Source: Elysia marginata (lineage: Eukaryota > Mollusca > Gastropoda > Plakobranchidae). Taken from it: 26,577 bases of DNA. The notes under the pieces were generated by a model. It made no database searches. It had not been told where the DNA came from and saw nothing but the letters and a program-made list of their open reading frames with translations. Of this stretch, positions 19,601-26,577 are shown one piece after another (position 1 is the first letter of the stretch; each line of letters starts with the position of its first letter). Location of the stretch: assembly GCA_019649035.1 (NCBI GenBank), contig BMAT01009857.1, forward strand, positions 145,061-171,637, read 5' to 3'. Position numbers and translations under genes: made by a program.

Positions 19601-22557
19601 GATAATACGAACACATGGTTCTATGACTGTTCAAATTAAACATCGAGAGTCCTTTATAATTCTTTCTTACGTTACATCTAGATCTATTCCCGAGCAATCG
19701 TGTGCCATTCGTCTTTTTTAGCCAGGAGCGATCTTGTTCAGTGATATTTCATATTGTGTTTGCTGCACTTCATTGACCTTTCTAGATCTGTTTAATTTTC
19801 AAGCAAGTGCCAGGCTAGAGGCTTAAACTCTTAGATCTAGTTGTCTTACTCTTCAAATCTAGATTAGATCTATTCTATCTCTCTATAGATCTAGATTAAA
19901 CATGGAGAAACAGTATAGCTAGTCATTAACCGACTTAGCCTTACTCGCTTACACTACAAAATCTAGATCTAGACTCTAGTAACATTTACTAACAATCTAG
20001 ATTTTGGTCATGGTGGCCATTCCAAGTCTAGATATAACCCAAATTATGTTCTTGGATCGGAAATCTACAACCTCACATTGTGTTTCTATTTCAAAGAACA
20101 AATAAAGGAGAAAGACATCAATTCAATGGAGACTTTTATTCTAGTTATAGCAGGAAAAATTTTGGACGAGGATGGTGTTGCATGATGTTTGCAGTGTAAA
20201 AAGAGAGTTTCTTACCAAACTCGTGGCAAAATCGTTTTTGCTACTGCTAGACATTGAAAGACTGGCTTTAGTAATCAGAATAGCGCGCGCTCGGAAAATT
20301 TCATAAAAAAATTTCCTGCTTTTTTCTCATGAGCTGCTTGCATCCCTGAAATTAGTGTGAGGTTGCCCTGGTTGTCTCACTAATGTCTGTGTCACTTGGG
20401 TATGATTCCCCTCCGTGTTAAAGTTGCATTAAAGCAGATGTCCAACAAGTTGGTGATGTTTAATTTTTTCAGTTAAAATTTAATGCAATTTACTGATTAT
20501 GAAAAAGCCGAACTTTGGCGTCCTTGAAAAAGTTTATAAATTTAAAGCAGTATTAACAGTCATCAAATAAAACATAAGTTGTTAACTATTAAAATATGTT
20601 AGTGTGAAAAATCTAGTTTCTAATTTTTGAATTTTGACAGTTATTAGAGGAATGGAGAACATGTTTGTCTTTGTTTTTATATGTAGGCAGAAGTATTTGT
20701 TGTTAAGATACTAGTATATACCACATGTAGGAATATCAAAGTTGTGTTCTTGTACATCCAGGCCTACAAAAATTTTGGTGCCCGTATCAATAACATGAAG
20801 AAAAAGCTGGATGAGTTGAAACGTACATTCCCACAACCCGACAGCCCGATTCCGTCCCCTGATGTGAATGCGCCATCGCCAGGGAACACCCCACCCCATC
20901 TTGGTTCGGCTGCGTATGCCTACAGCTCATCTGGCCTTGAGGGAAACCTCAAACCAGGTATGTATTTCTTGTCTTTCTCCTATTTCTTCTTCAGAGCTCT
21001 TTTTACAAGTGGACTTCTTTCCTATCTGGTGTACTTCAGGGCTAGGAATCTTCGGCTAAAACCTTTCTGCCAATTTTCCCTCTGAGAGATTTTCTGTGGT
21101 TCAAAAAGGCGGAAAATCATAAATGCGGTGAAAGCTTCAAATGCTGAACTAAATGGTTGATTTGTCTTCTTGATTGATGAGGCTTCTTGTCATACGACAT
21201 ATTATGTGTGATACTTTCAATACTTGCTGACAACTATATATCATAGAGTTTACTATGACTTATCATATATGCATAATGAAAAAAATGCTTCTATCAATAT
21301 TATATTTTTCATTATAAAGTAAAAATTACTGCCTATTTTCATCCCTCAGAGTTCAAACACTTCTATGAGTTTTTTCCATTCCTTCTTTCTTCTCTTTGTA
21401 GGCAGTTTAACGAGCGCCAGTGCTCTAGATTATCACACCGTGGTGAACCGCCCTACAGACTTTTTATGCCAGCAGTTACCCATTTTTTTTAGGGTGTGTT
21501 AAATAATGGCTTGTTTTGTTTTGTTTACTGTGTCAAAAGGCTACTTCCAACACACCAAACAAAAAAAGAGCCAAGGTTCAAAATGCCTCAGTCTGTCTAG
21601 TGGAACTAGAGATATTTCAATGTAAAATTCAAGCAATTGACACAGGCCTGTTAACAAAATCTGCTGGCTTTTGTTTTCATATAAATGTGATTAGATGTTT
21701 TTGATATCCTCAATTTGACAAAATTTTATTGAGTTCATTGCCATCCTAGCCAAGATATCACTATTATTACCTCCCCTTTAAAACTGTTGAAATAACAAAA
21801 CTTAATCCTTTCTGGGCTAGATTGTTACATGGTGATGACATCAGGTAGCCAAGGAATGTAAACTGAAATCAAGCTATTAGACAGTTAAACCAACAATGGA
21901 AAAAATGTTAAGAAAATTGAACTTGGCTTTATAAATTGGTCTCTGACTTCACTTGCTTCGTGTCATAATGATAGTATTTATTTGCATGATTTCTGATTTT
22001 AAATGTTTCAACACACTGTAAACATTGCGTGTACAGAGAGATCAAAGCTGATACTATATAACTGATATTCACAATCACTAGTTAAGTGAGAGGGAATTCC
22101 TTTCATCATCATCATCACTTTATTTGAACAACAGCTTTAAGATCTCTAAAATGTTTTTTTTTTTTTTTTGCAAGAATTAGAGTTCATGAGAAAATTAAAC
22201 GTGGATGCCCCTTTATTCAGTCCCAAATTTCACAAGAGTTTTTTGGAGGTTGGAGGAAAGGGACAAGTTCAAAATTTTATTAGGTTTGATGGTTGATCTA
22301 TTGGTTGTTGATTGTTTGTTTTTTTTAACTTAAAATTACCTTCACATATAATTGTTGCTTCTATATGATTCTCCATGGTTACCTGATGAGGAGCACCAGC
22401 AATAATGAAAATTGCATATTTTTTTAGCAGTTTTGTAATCAGTAATGTTTTGTACTAAATGACTCCACTCTTTCTCTCTCTCTCTCTCCAGCATGGTATA
22501 ATGGGGCTAGGTTGTCTGCCGCAAATGTTGTTCAGCCAGATCAAGATGTGTATGATG
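10669..22557 (+). CDS. RPRD2: Regulation of nuclear pre-mRNA domain-containing protein 2 (RPRD2), eight coding exons, 3' end not found
   Basis: RPRD2 binds the phosphorylated C-terminal domain of RNA polymerase II in the nucleus through its CTD-interaction domain (CID) and is linked to control of CTD phosphorylation. The join is 10729-10885, 12560-12689, 13936-14036, 14746-14942, 16341-16467, 17281-17456, 20762-20957, 22492-22557 (1150 coding bases), with bases 10669-10728 as 5' UTR. The frame is open across every junction. Residues 1 to about 130 form the CID. Residues about 185-320 match the RPRD CREPT/coiled-coil region, with FYEEQYREAKIVANAYKNF and INNMKKKLDELK close to vertebrate RPRD2 rather than RPRD1A/B. 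A Pro/Ser-Pro segment follows (PDSPIPSPDVNAPSP). Vertebrate RPRD2 has over 1000 further, mostly low-complexity residues. These are not seen here, so the last exon or exons probably lie beyond the right edge. Confidence 0.93.
10729..10885 (+). CDS. RPRD2: RPRD2 coding exon 1 (residues 1-52)
   Basis: The start ATG at 10729 (GAGATGGCGG) follows an in-frame TAA at 10717-10719 and is the first ATG in that frame. The acceptor CAG ending at 10668 gives 60 bases of 5' UTR in the same exon. The product begins MAAVLNEESVEKKLKTV and continues SIQGMSLWIIHHKTHHE, the first helices of the CID. It ends AAAACAG|GTATGT and leaves one base of the next codon. Confidence 0.93.
10886..12559 (+). other. RPRD2 intron between coding exons 1 and 2
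   Basis: GTATGT donor; acceptor TTGTTGTTTTCAG ending at 12559. Retention would run the frame into TAA at 10921-10923. No other exon, RNA gene or paired terminal repeat was recognised in this stretch. A few poly-A and poly-T runs are present. Confidence 0.85.
12560..12689 (+). CDS. RPRD2: RPRD2 coding exon 2 (residues 53-95)
   Basis: Central part of the CID: HPSHRLTLFYLCNDVVQTCK, then a lysine run and ...FKEHLREAACLVR. Vertebrate RPRD2 has the equivalent LFYLANDVIQNCKRK. The LFYL.NDV core is the family signature that forms the CTD-binding groove. Donor CAG|GTAAGG at 12690. Two bases of codon 96 lie in this exon. Confidence 0.95.
12690..13935 (+). other. RPRD2 intron between coding exons 2 and 3
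   Basis: GTAAGG donor; acceptor TTTTTCTCCTCCAG ending at 13935. It contains the TTAA-flanked MITE at 12787-12985. The rest, including small ORFs around 12986-13681, shows no recognisable product. Confidence 0.85.
12787..12985. mobile_element. piggyBac-like MITE
   Basis: The 199-bp element has terminal inverted repeats CCGCTTCACTGC (left) and GCAGTGAAGGGG (right), matching at 11 of 12 positions. It is flanked on both sides by TTAA (12783-12786 and 12986-12989). TTAA target duplication with a CC-start inverted repeat is characteristic of piggyBac-type elements. No ORF is present, so it is non-autonomous. It lies in the RPRD2 intron between coding exons 2 and 3. Confidence 0.75.
13936..14036 (+). 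CDS. RPRD2: RPRD2 coding exon 3 (residues 96-129)
   Basis: End of the CID: KKKVERIFNIWQERGVYD, aligned with vertebrate RPRD2 SVERIFKIWEDRNVY. The R.F.IW.ER.VY pattern is the last conserved CID helix pair. The reading frame continues exactly from the two bases left by exon 2. Donor CTCA|GTAAGT at 14037. Confidence 0.95.
14037..14745 (+). other. RPRD2 intron between coding exons 3 and 4
   Basis: No features were recognised. An upstream acceptor-like TTTTCCCAG ends at 14715, but using it would give an in-frame TAG within three codons. The CACCAG ending at 14745 is therefore preferred. Confidence 0.8.
14746..14942 (+). CDS. RPRD2: RPRD2 coding exon 4 (residues 130-195), linker
   Basis: A lysine-rich stretch (SGKTKTHKVKK) that could serve as a nuclear localisation signal is followed by Ser-Pro motifs (KSPV, ISPVDSPV, TSPQPP) and an acidic EDDEEES run. 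It ends ARILAEFK, which aligns with IVAEFRSQ before the CREPT region of vertebrate RPRD2. Donor AAG|GTAAGA; phase 0. The Ser-Pro sites look like possible proline-directed kinase targets (inference). Confidence 0.9.
14943..16340 (+). other. RPRD2 intron between coding exons 4 and 5
   Basis: AT-rich with poly-T runs (near 15583-15594) and a short (AT)n near 15822-15834. No exon, RNA gene or paired terminal repeat was recognised. Confidence 0.8.
16341..16467 (+). CDS. RPRD2: RPRD2 coding exon 5 (residues 196-237)
   Basis: Encodes PHEMIEQISAFTRQATDIKF, then LSQITHLKLDMSSAEAVKRLK. It aligns with the RPRD2 segment that reads LIEELLLYKRSEDQIELKEK in vertebrates, and then with LSTMRVDVCSTETLKCLK. 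This is the start of the helical CREPT region, which mediates dimerisation in RPRD proteins. Acceptor TTTGAATCCAG; donor AAAG|GTACTG, which is weaker than the other donors. An AATAAA about 170 bases into the following intron (16635) could permit early polyadenylation if this donor is skipped. Confidence 0.92.
16468..17280 (+). other. RPRD2 intron between coding exons 5 and 6
   Basis: No gene or repeat was recognised apart from AATAAA-like strings near 16635. Acceptor TTTTCTGTCCATTCTAG ends at 17280. Confidence 0.8.
17281..17456 (+). CDS. RPRD2: RPRD2 coding exon 6 (residues 238-296)
   Basis: Encodes DRAHGNDFSNQFEDSCNKLA, then ELVKRQTQHVDDQ and ETFYEEQYREAKIVAN. Vertebrate RPRD2 has FYEAQYKEVKVVAN at the same place. 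Predicted long helices with heptad-like hydrophobics belong to the CREPT coiled coil. Donor AAC|GTGAGT; phase 0. Confidence 0.95.
17700..18185. mobile_element. Tigger/pogo-like MITE
   Basis: The 486-bp element is flanked by TA on each side (17698-17699 and 18186-18187). Ends are CAGTGCATATCTGATATATC (left) and, read inward from the right, CAGTGCGCACCACTTATAGC. Subterminal repeats of the type GTCGATATAAGAGAA and GTCGATATAAAAGAA occur near the left end, and related forms (GTCAATATAAGAG, GTCGATAAAACAG) near the right. CAGTG ends, TA target site and CGATATAA repeats are typical of Tigger/pogo elements. No transposase ORF is present. Confidence 0.75.
19166..20348. mobile_element. Unclassified DNA transposon relic with CAGGGATGCAAG ends
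   Basis: The perfect 12-bp inverted repeat CAGGGATGCAAG (19166-19177) / CTTGCATCCCTG (20337-20348) is flanked by the direct repeat AAATTA (19160-19165 and 20349-20354). Length is 1183 bp. The CAGGG terminus recalls hAT elements, but hAT elements usually give an 8-bp duplication and only 6 bp match here. No transposase is recognisable. An ATG at 19482 opens a short basic peptide followed by GTATGC, and on the minus strand a serine-rich start is followed by GTAAGA; both are too short to assign. It lies in the RPRD2 intron between coding exons 6 and 7. Confidence 0.7.
20762..20957 (+). CDS. RPRD2: RPRD2 coding exon 7 (residues 297-361)
   Basis: Encodes AYKNFGARINNMKKKLDELK, then RTFPQPDSPIPSPDVNAPSP and a Ser/Tyr/Gly-rich end. 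Vertebrate RPRD2 reads AYKTFANRVNNLKKKLDQLK and then SPVPSPSMDAPSP, so the alignment is unmistakable and separates this gene from RPRD1A/B. Acceptor TTGTACATCCAG ends at 20761; donor CCAG|GTATGT at 20958. Read-through would extend the frame to TGA at 21083-21085. Confidence 0.95.
20958..22491 (+). other. RPRD2 intron between coding exons 7 and 8
   Basis: It contains a possible alternative last exon at 21402-21502. It also contains poly-T (about 22151-22170) and ends in a (CT)n tract that serves as the polypyrimidine tract of the next acceptor. Nothing else was recognised. Confidence 0.75.
21402..21502 (+). CDS. Possible alternative terminal exon of RPRD2
   Basis: A strong acceptor (TTCCTTCTTTCTTCTCTTTGT then AG, ending at 21401) joins in frame to the single base left by exon 7. 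It then encodes 33 residues starting GSLTSASALDYHTVVNRPTD before TAA at 21500-21502. If used, the protein would be truncated to 394 residues, keeping the CID and CREPT region but losing the long tail. I found no good internal donor that keeps frame into exon 8, and no AATAAA close downstream, so it may be a pseudo-exon. Confidence 0.25.
22492..22557 (+). CDS. RPRD2: RPRD2 coding exon 8 (residues 362-383), probable
   Basis: A 66-base exon between TTTCTCTCTCTCTCTCTCCAG and GATG|GTAAGA. It is in frame with exon 7 and encodes AWYNGARLSAANVVQPDQDV, then YD. The peptide itself is not one I recognise from vertebrate RPRD2. The call rests on the two strong splice sites, the open frame and its position. 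It leaves one base of the next codon, so another exon is needed. Confidence 0.6.
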
Positions 22558-23334
22558 GTAAGAAGTTAACTCTTGATTATTGGAAACCAATGAAGTACTT
22601 TTTTTCCCCTTCTTTTATTTTAACCCAACACTGAAATTACTGAAATACAAATTTCCTTTCCTGTTTTTGTATAAAACTTCTAATGTCCTGTTTGAAGCAG
22701 GGCTACTGCTTGGATACATTGTTTAGTTAGCAGGTTTTGTTTGTCTGTAGGAGCTTAAGATTTCTACGGGAATAATATTGTCACTGAAAGTTACCTACCC
22801 CAATTAACAACAGCTATTTTGTAAGCGCAGATTATCAGCCCAATTGACCTCTAAAATTTTTAAATCATATTTTCACTTTGAAACCTGTATCCGTGTAAGG
22901 TTAATAATGTATTAAGGTGCAAAAAGTATTGAATGGTTGTTAATTTTTGTCAATAATGTAACATAATGGCAAGGGAAGCAATTTTTTCATATGAAATTTT
23001 TTAATCCAACAAAAAATAAAAAAACAAACTATAGGATGTTGGTTAAAATAACTAAAAATTTATTTCTCTGAGAATGTACAAGGAAAAAAGAAAAGTAAGA
23101 CTATGGGTGATTAAAAAATATCCTATAATATAAACAAGTGGAGCTGTGATCCAAGGCTGTTCATAATTTTTAACCCTGGTTACTCCTTTGCAATTCAAAA
23201 TGGCTTTATAACTATAAGGCTGATTATGTTACCCTTATTAATGCAATCCCGTTTTGTTTATTTCTGTGTATGTAACTTAAATTTTATGTACATGGGTACT
23301 AGTTTAAACAGTCCAAGCAGTCAAAAATTCAATG

Positions 23335-24899
23335 TGGCGGATTCCATGAAGAGGCTCTTGAGATTTCCCAAAAATTGAAAATTTTCAAATTCACTTTACA
23401 TACATGAATTATATATCAAATTGAAGGGAATTTTATGCTGAATTTAGGAATGTAATTTTTTTTAGCAAGAGACTATTGTGAAAAGAGATAGAGCTTGGTG
23501 AATAGAGCGAGGGTAGATCTACAACTTTTTTACTTCAAAGATTATTTAAGCTTAATCATGTTTAATGAAATGGTTTTAGTAATGTTTTTCTTATTCCAGT
23601 TAAAATAAAAAAACTTCCAAACACCCTTTTCGGAAATTTATGTGTTCAGTTGTGATTAAATATTGACCTTTGAAGCCTGTTTCCATCAGGTATGCTCAGC
23701 ACAGTCAAACTAGTTCTAGCCTACTACTACTAGCTAACAAAGAGTGCATTATAGTATTTATACATCTTACGAGGTGATGTTCTAAAAAAACCGAAGTATT
23801 CATTCACCAATTATAAAGTTCAAACTGGCAAAACCAATGTATTGTAAACTTATTTCATGAGCAAGAAGTCATCGGAATGTTTTTTTTAAGTGTGCATCAT
23901 CTGTGCGTTGCTATGGTTAACGAGCGTCCGGTTGTATGTTTGGCTAAGCCTGACACCTAGTAAAGCTGATTTTTACATTAGGAACAATAATATAGATGCA
24001 CTGAACGGTATTTTTATAAAAATGTTGCCAAAGAGACATCAAACCTCATAAGACAGGCTTTATTTTAGCAGTTAACCGATCCGATAAGCGTTCTATCGAT
24101 AATAGGTTTTTCCCGGTTGTTAGGTCTAAATTTGCCGATGAACGCATGTTAATGTTGCGAATTTTTAACGACGCACTTCATTTCAGGTCTTCAAAATACA
24201 AAAATATGGCTTTTCTTTGGTGTTTTCTGGTTTAAATGTGTTAATGGCGTTAGAAAATATAGAGGTTCGCGGCCGACGGGCTTCGCAACAGGTTATGTGA
24301 AGCCTAGATCTAATTTGAACGAACGGGTCAATCGTTAAATTACGCCGACGCACTACACGTCGGCACTTTTGTGCTTTTTTAGTTCGGGTGAAAAATGAAA
24401 GTTTAAATGTTCAATTGCGCATGTAAACGAAAAGAAACGGCGGAGATCGTGCTTGTGTAGTACAATACTGACATTTTCGGGAATCGCGGCAACGACGCAC
24501 AGTGACCCAATTTTAGGGTCAATTAGGCTACGGCCTTAGAGGCTTTAAAATACACCATTGGTATTTCGAAACACACAGAATTGAAGATTAATGCCTTAAC
24601 TTCACAAAAACGTAAATTTTGAAGTCCGATTATCTCGAATATTGAGTCCACTCACCTGTTAGTGGGCCTTGTTAAAAACCGGGAAAATGTGTGCGTCGGT
24701 TTTTCTAACGTTCGCAACATTCAAGACTTCATTAAAATTATAAGATTAACGAAAATCATGTAATTCGTGGTGTAACAGGTCATTTAATACATACCTAAGG
24801 CTCAAGATAAAAAAAGGATAAGCATTCTTTATTCAAATATTATTTATTTGAGTAAAAAATTTAGACCTCCTCCAAGGTCCACATTAATGGAATCCGCCA
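23335..24899. mobile_element. Unclassified inverted-repeat element (TGGCGGATTCCAT ends)
   Basis: Perfect 13-bp ends TGGCGGATTCCAT (23335-23347) and ATGGAATCCGCCA (24887-24899) bound 1565 bp. Its middle (about 23880-24760) is markedly richer in CpG than the surrounding intron. The octamer CGACGCAC occurs at 24169, 24346 and 24493, and inverted at 24691. The stretch AATGTTGCGAA near 24150 has an inverted partner near 24712-24722. No target duplication is clear and no transposase is recognised. Confidence 0.55.
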
Positions 24900-25009
24900 T
24901 GTGCACTTCAAGACCTAGTCACATGGTCTTAAGAGAACTCTTCAAGTTTAAAGTATAGCAACCTTTGCATTGAGGCATAGAGGGTGCCATGATTGTTTCC
25001 GATTTTCAG

Positions 25010-25080
25010 ACCCAGCAGAGGCGAATTTTTTTATAAAGCAGAAAGTGCAGCCCAAAGCCAGATTCTCTGAGGCTCTCTGA
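25010..25080 (+). CDS. Weak candidate for an RPRD2 terminal exon
   Basis: The acceptor TTTCCGATTTTCAG ending at 25009 joins in frame to the base left by exon 8. It encodes 23 residues (DPAEANFFIKQKVQPKARFS, then EAL) before TGA at 25078-25080. AATAAA follows at 25318. The resulting protein would be 406 residues, far shorter than vertebrate RPRD2. The peptide is not recognised, and such a short frame can arise by chance. Confidence 0.2.
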
Positions 25081-25383
25081 TACAATGCCCGTATATTGTT
25101 TTGCTAGAATGAAACCGGATGTTGCCTTTGACCCAGCAAGGGTCATCTGTTGTCAATTTTTATCTTAGCCTTCTTTGATACACAAAGCTAAGTATGTCTT
25201 TATGTTCATGTCCTCTTGAGCCTTAAAAACTAATTGGGCCCTCATAGACACCCGCCTATAGCACAAAAGGGATTAAATTGACTCATCAAAGACTACCTTC
25301 AAATTTACTTCAGCATGAATAAACTTTTGTGCCTTGTTACTTCATTACCCTACTTTTGTCTAGAGCACTATCACAATCAAGTA

Positions 25384-26181
25384 CAGTGGAAACCTCATAA
25401 TCGAAGTGCTTGGGAATGGACTAAAACTTCGAATTATGAGACTTCGAATTACAACAGGGGACGTAATTAGAGACCTAAGAGGGCCGTTAAAAATGTTACT
25501 TCCCTTATATGAAAAAATTAAAAAGGAATTTTGGTCCCCTCCTCTATCCCCTCCCCAAGTTTTGTTTTGGCCCTGAAAAGGGCCGTGGTTGAAAATGATG
25601 ATGAGTAATTAGGAGAGTGACTTTTATTTTGTTTTTATTGGACAGCAGACTTCGTTCTAAAGTGATCTGTGATGGTAGTTTGTTTGGCTCTCTTGAGAAT
25701 GTGGTCTTCGAATTTTGTTTCAAGAGTGAGTACTGACTCACACATGTCACCAATGCCTCTCCACTGACATACTTGAATATAATGCCATGTCGTCGCTTGA
25801 ATCGTCCAAGCCAGCCCGAGCACGGCACAAAACTAACGCCAAGTTCTCTCCTGCCATCTACATCAAAATCGGCCCATTGATAGGTGCTCCAAGAAATCTT
25901 GACTGTTTAAACCAAGTCAGCAATCCTTCATCAATGTCCTCTACTTTACTGAGTCTCATCCTCTTTTTCCCCATGTTGACAGATGAGGTGCTGGCCATCT
26001 TCTCCAACTTTTTTCTGTTCTTTAAAATTGTCGACAGGGTGTTTGCAGGGATGCCGTATTACTATTTGTCCGCTATTTCTTTCTTCGTCTGGGTCTTTCC
26101 CATGTTGTCAACCTCTCTCAATAATTTTAGTTTGGTCTCTAAGGTGAGAGTTGTGTGCTTTCTTTTCAACGATGATGCCAT
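25384..26181 (-). mobile_element. Tigger/pogo DNA transposon, 3' end and decayed body
   Basis: The left end CAGTGGAAACCTCATAATCG (from 25384) is preceded by TA (25382-25383), as expected for Tigger/pogo. The end region has CTCATAATCGAAG (25394-25406), its near-perfect inverted copy CTTCGAATTATGAG (25427-25440) and a further ACTTCGAATTA at 25441. The transposase relic is on the minus strand. No matching right-hand terminal repeat is visible up to 26577, so the 5' end is either beyond the window or lost. Confidence 0.8.
25635..26181 (-). pseudogene. Tigger/pogo transposase pseudogene with internal deletion
   Basis: From ATG at 26181 the frame gives a CENP-B-type N-terminal helix-turn-helix (KKEIADK, then after two stop codons YGIPANTLSTILKNRKK). 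A further stop and a frameshift follow, then the second HTH motif GWLGRFKRRHGIIFKYVSGE. Shortly after, in another frame, comes the family's usual C-terminus, including KRAKQTTITDHFRTK. The whole DDE catalytic domain between them is missing. With at least three in-frame stops, two frame changes and this deletion, it cannot encode an active transposase. The plus-strand ORF 25787-26284 is its antisense. Confidence 0.85.
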
Positions 26182-26577
26182 TTTCAACCAGATTTACAAA
26201 AGTGTAGCAAAACAAACTGCTCAGATCTACGATCGGGAGAGATTTGTAGTGTGCCTGCTTTCACGAGTGGCAATGCAAAAGTGATGCTATTGTAACTCAC
26301 GAGCCACCAGTTAAACTCTCAGTCAGCTGATCGGGTATAGACATGTGTAGCCTACAAGTCAGCTGTTGCTTGTGTAACCTTAACCATACTAGACTAGGCC
26401 AACAGGTAAAATCACATCCTTGTTGTTAAGTTTTACTTACCACTGGTGGCAACGAGACAAGGAACCGTAAACAAAGAGCCCTGCTTGTAAAACTCTGACA
26501 CACTCAAGCTCTCTCTCAGTCCCACTGTGTTGTCCCATCCCTCGCTCAGTCTACTCCACTCCCCACCCCCTTGCTAG
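26182..26577. other. Right edge, no gene recognised
   Basis: Probably begins with the 5' non-coding part of the Tigger relic. It then becomes CT-rich towards the edge (about 26505-26577). On the minus strand CCAGTG|GTAAGT near 26442 looks like a splice donor, but no associated ORF is recognised. Confidence 0.4.

Larger units (their letters stand above)
17457..20761 (+). other. RPRD2 intron between coding exons 6 and 7
   Basis: At 3.3 kb this is the second longest gap in the gene. It hosts two transposon-like elements (17700-18185 and 19166-20348). Within and around the second are TCTAGATC strings. The stretch 18440-19040 shows purine-rich low complexity but no recognisable coding on either strand. 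Confidence 0.85.
22558..25383 (+). other. Presumptive RPRD2 intron or 3' flank
   Basis: No exon resembling the Pro/Ser-rich RPRD2 tail is seen on the plus strand. It contains the inverted-repeat element 23335-24899 and a weak terminal-exon candidate at 25010-25080, with an AATAAA at 25318-25323. Confidence 0.6.

Noticed and set aside
20355..20450. tRNA/SINE-like B-box string (GGTATGATTCCCC) just right of the 19166-20348 element
   Set aside because: Only a loose B-box match; no A box at the right spacing, no clover-leaf and no 3' tail could be identified.
25787..26284. 165-codon plus-strand ORF
   Set aside because: It is antisense to the decayed Tigger transposase, whose CENP-B-type motifs read on the minus strand.

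Overview
The window is metazoan nuclear DNA: AT-rich, with long introns, GT-AG splice sites, microsatellites and relics of DNA transposons. Two conserved animal genes are recognisable. The many overlapping TCTAGATC/AGATCT strings and the mollusc-like gene structure suggest a gastropod mollusc, probably a heterobranch. That species guess is an inference, not a demonstration.

Layout. (1) Positions 1-3133, minus strand: the first coding exon of a chondroitin sulfate synthase (CHSY1/CHSY3 family) at 2180-3133. It ends in a clear splice donor, and the rest of the gene lies off the left edge. Positions 1-2179 are its first intron, with (TA)n and (GA)n tracts. (2) Positions about 3134-6911: the gap between two head-to-head genes. 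No gene was found there, but it holds a roughly 500-bp ACT-triplet array. (3) Positions 6912-22557, plus strand: RPRD2, an RNA polymerase II CTD-binding protein. Eight coding exons were assembled by hand (10729-10885, 12560-12689, 13936-14036, 14746-14942, 16341-16467, 17281-17456, 20762-20957, 22492-22557). All junctions keep one frame through 383 complete codons. A probable non-coding first exon with a 29-codon upstream ORF ends at 7006. The usual long low-complexity C-terminal part of RPRD2 is not seen, so the gene probably continues to the right of the window. (4) Positions 22558-26577: presumptive RPRD2 intron or 3' flank, with a 1.57-kb inverted-repeat element and a decayed, internally deleted Tigger/pogo transposon.

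The introns carry several small elements: a 199-bp TTAA-flanked piggyBac-like MITE, a 486-bp TA-flanked Tigger-like MITE, a 1183-bp CAGGGATGCAAG-ended element with a 6-bp target duplication, an 86-bp foldback, a 28-bp tandem repeat and a 345-bp tandem duplication.

The two genes are unrelated in pathway. CHSY acts in Golgi glycosaminoglycan synthesis and RPRD2 in nuclear transcription. I see no new biochemical system. The points of interest are the mobile-element relics, the upstream ORF and YY1-like start region of RPRD2, and possible alternative 3' ends of RPRD2.
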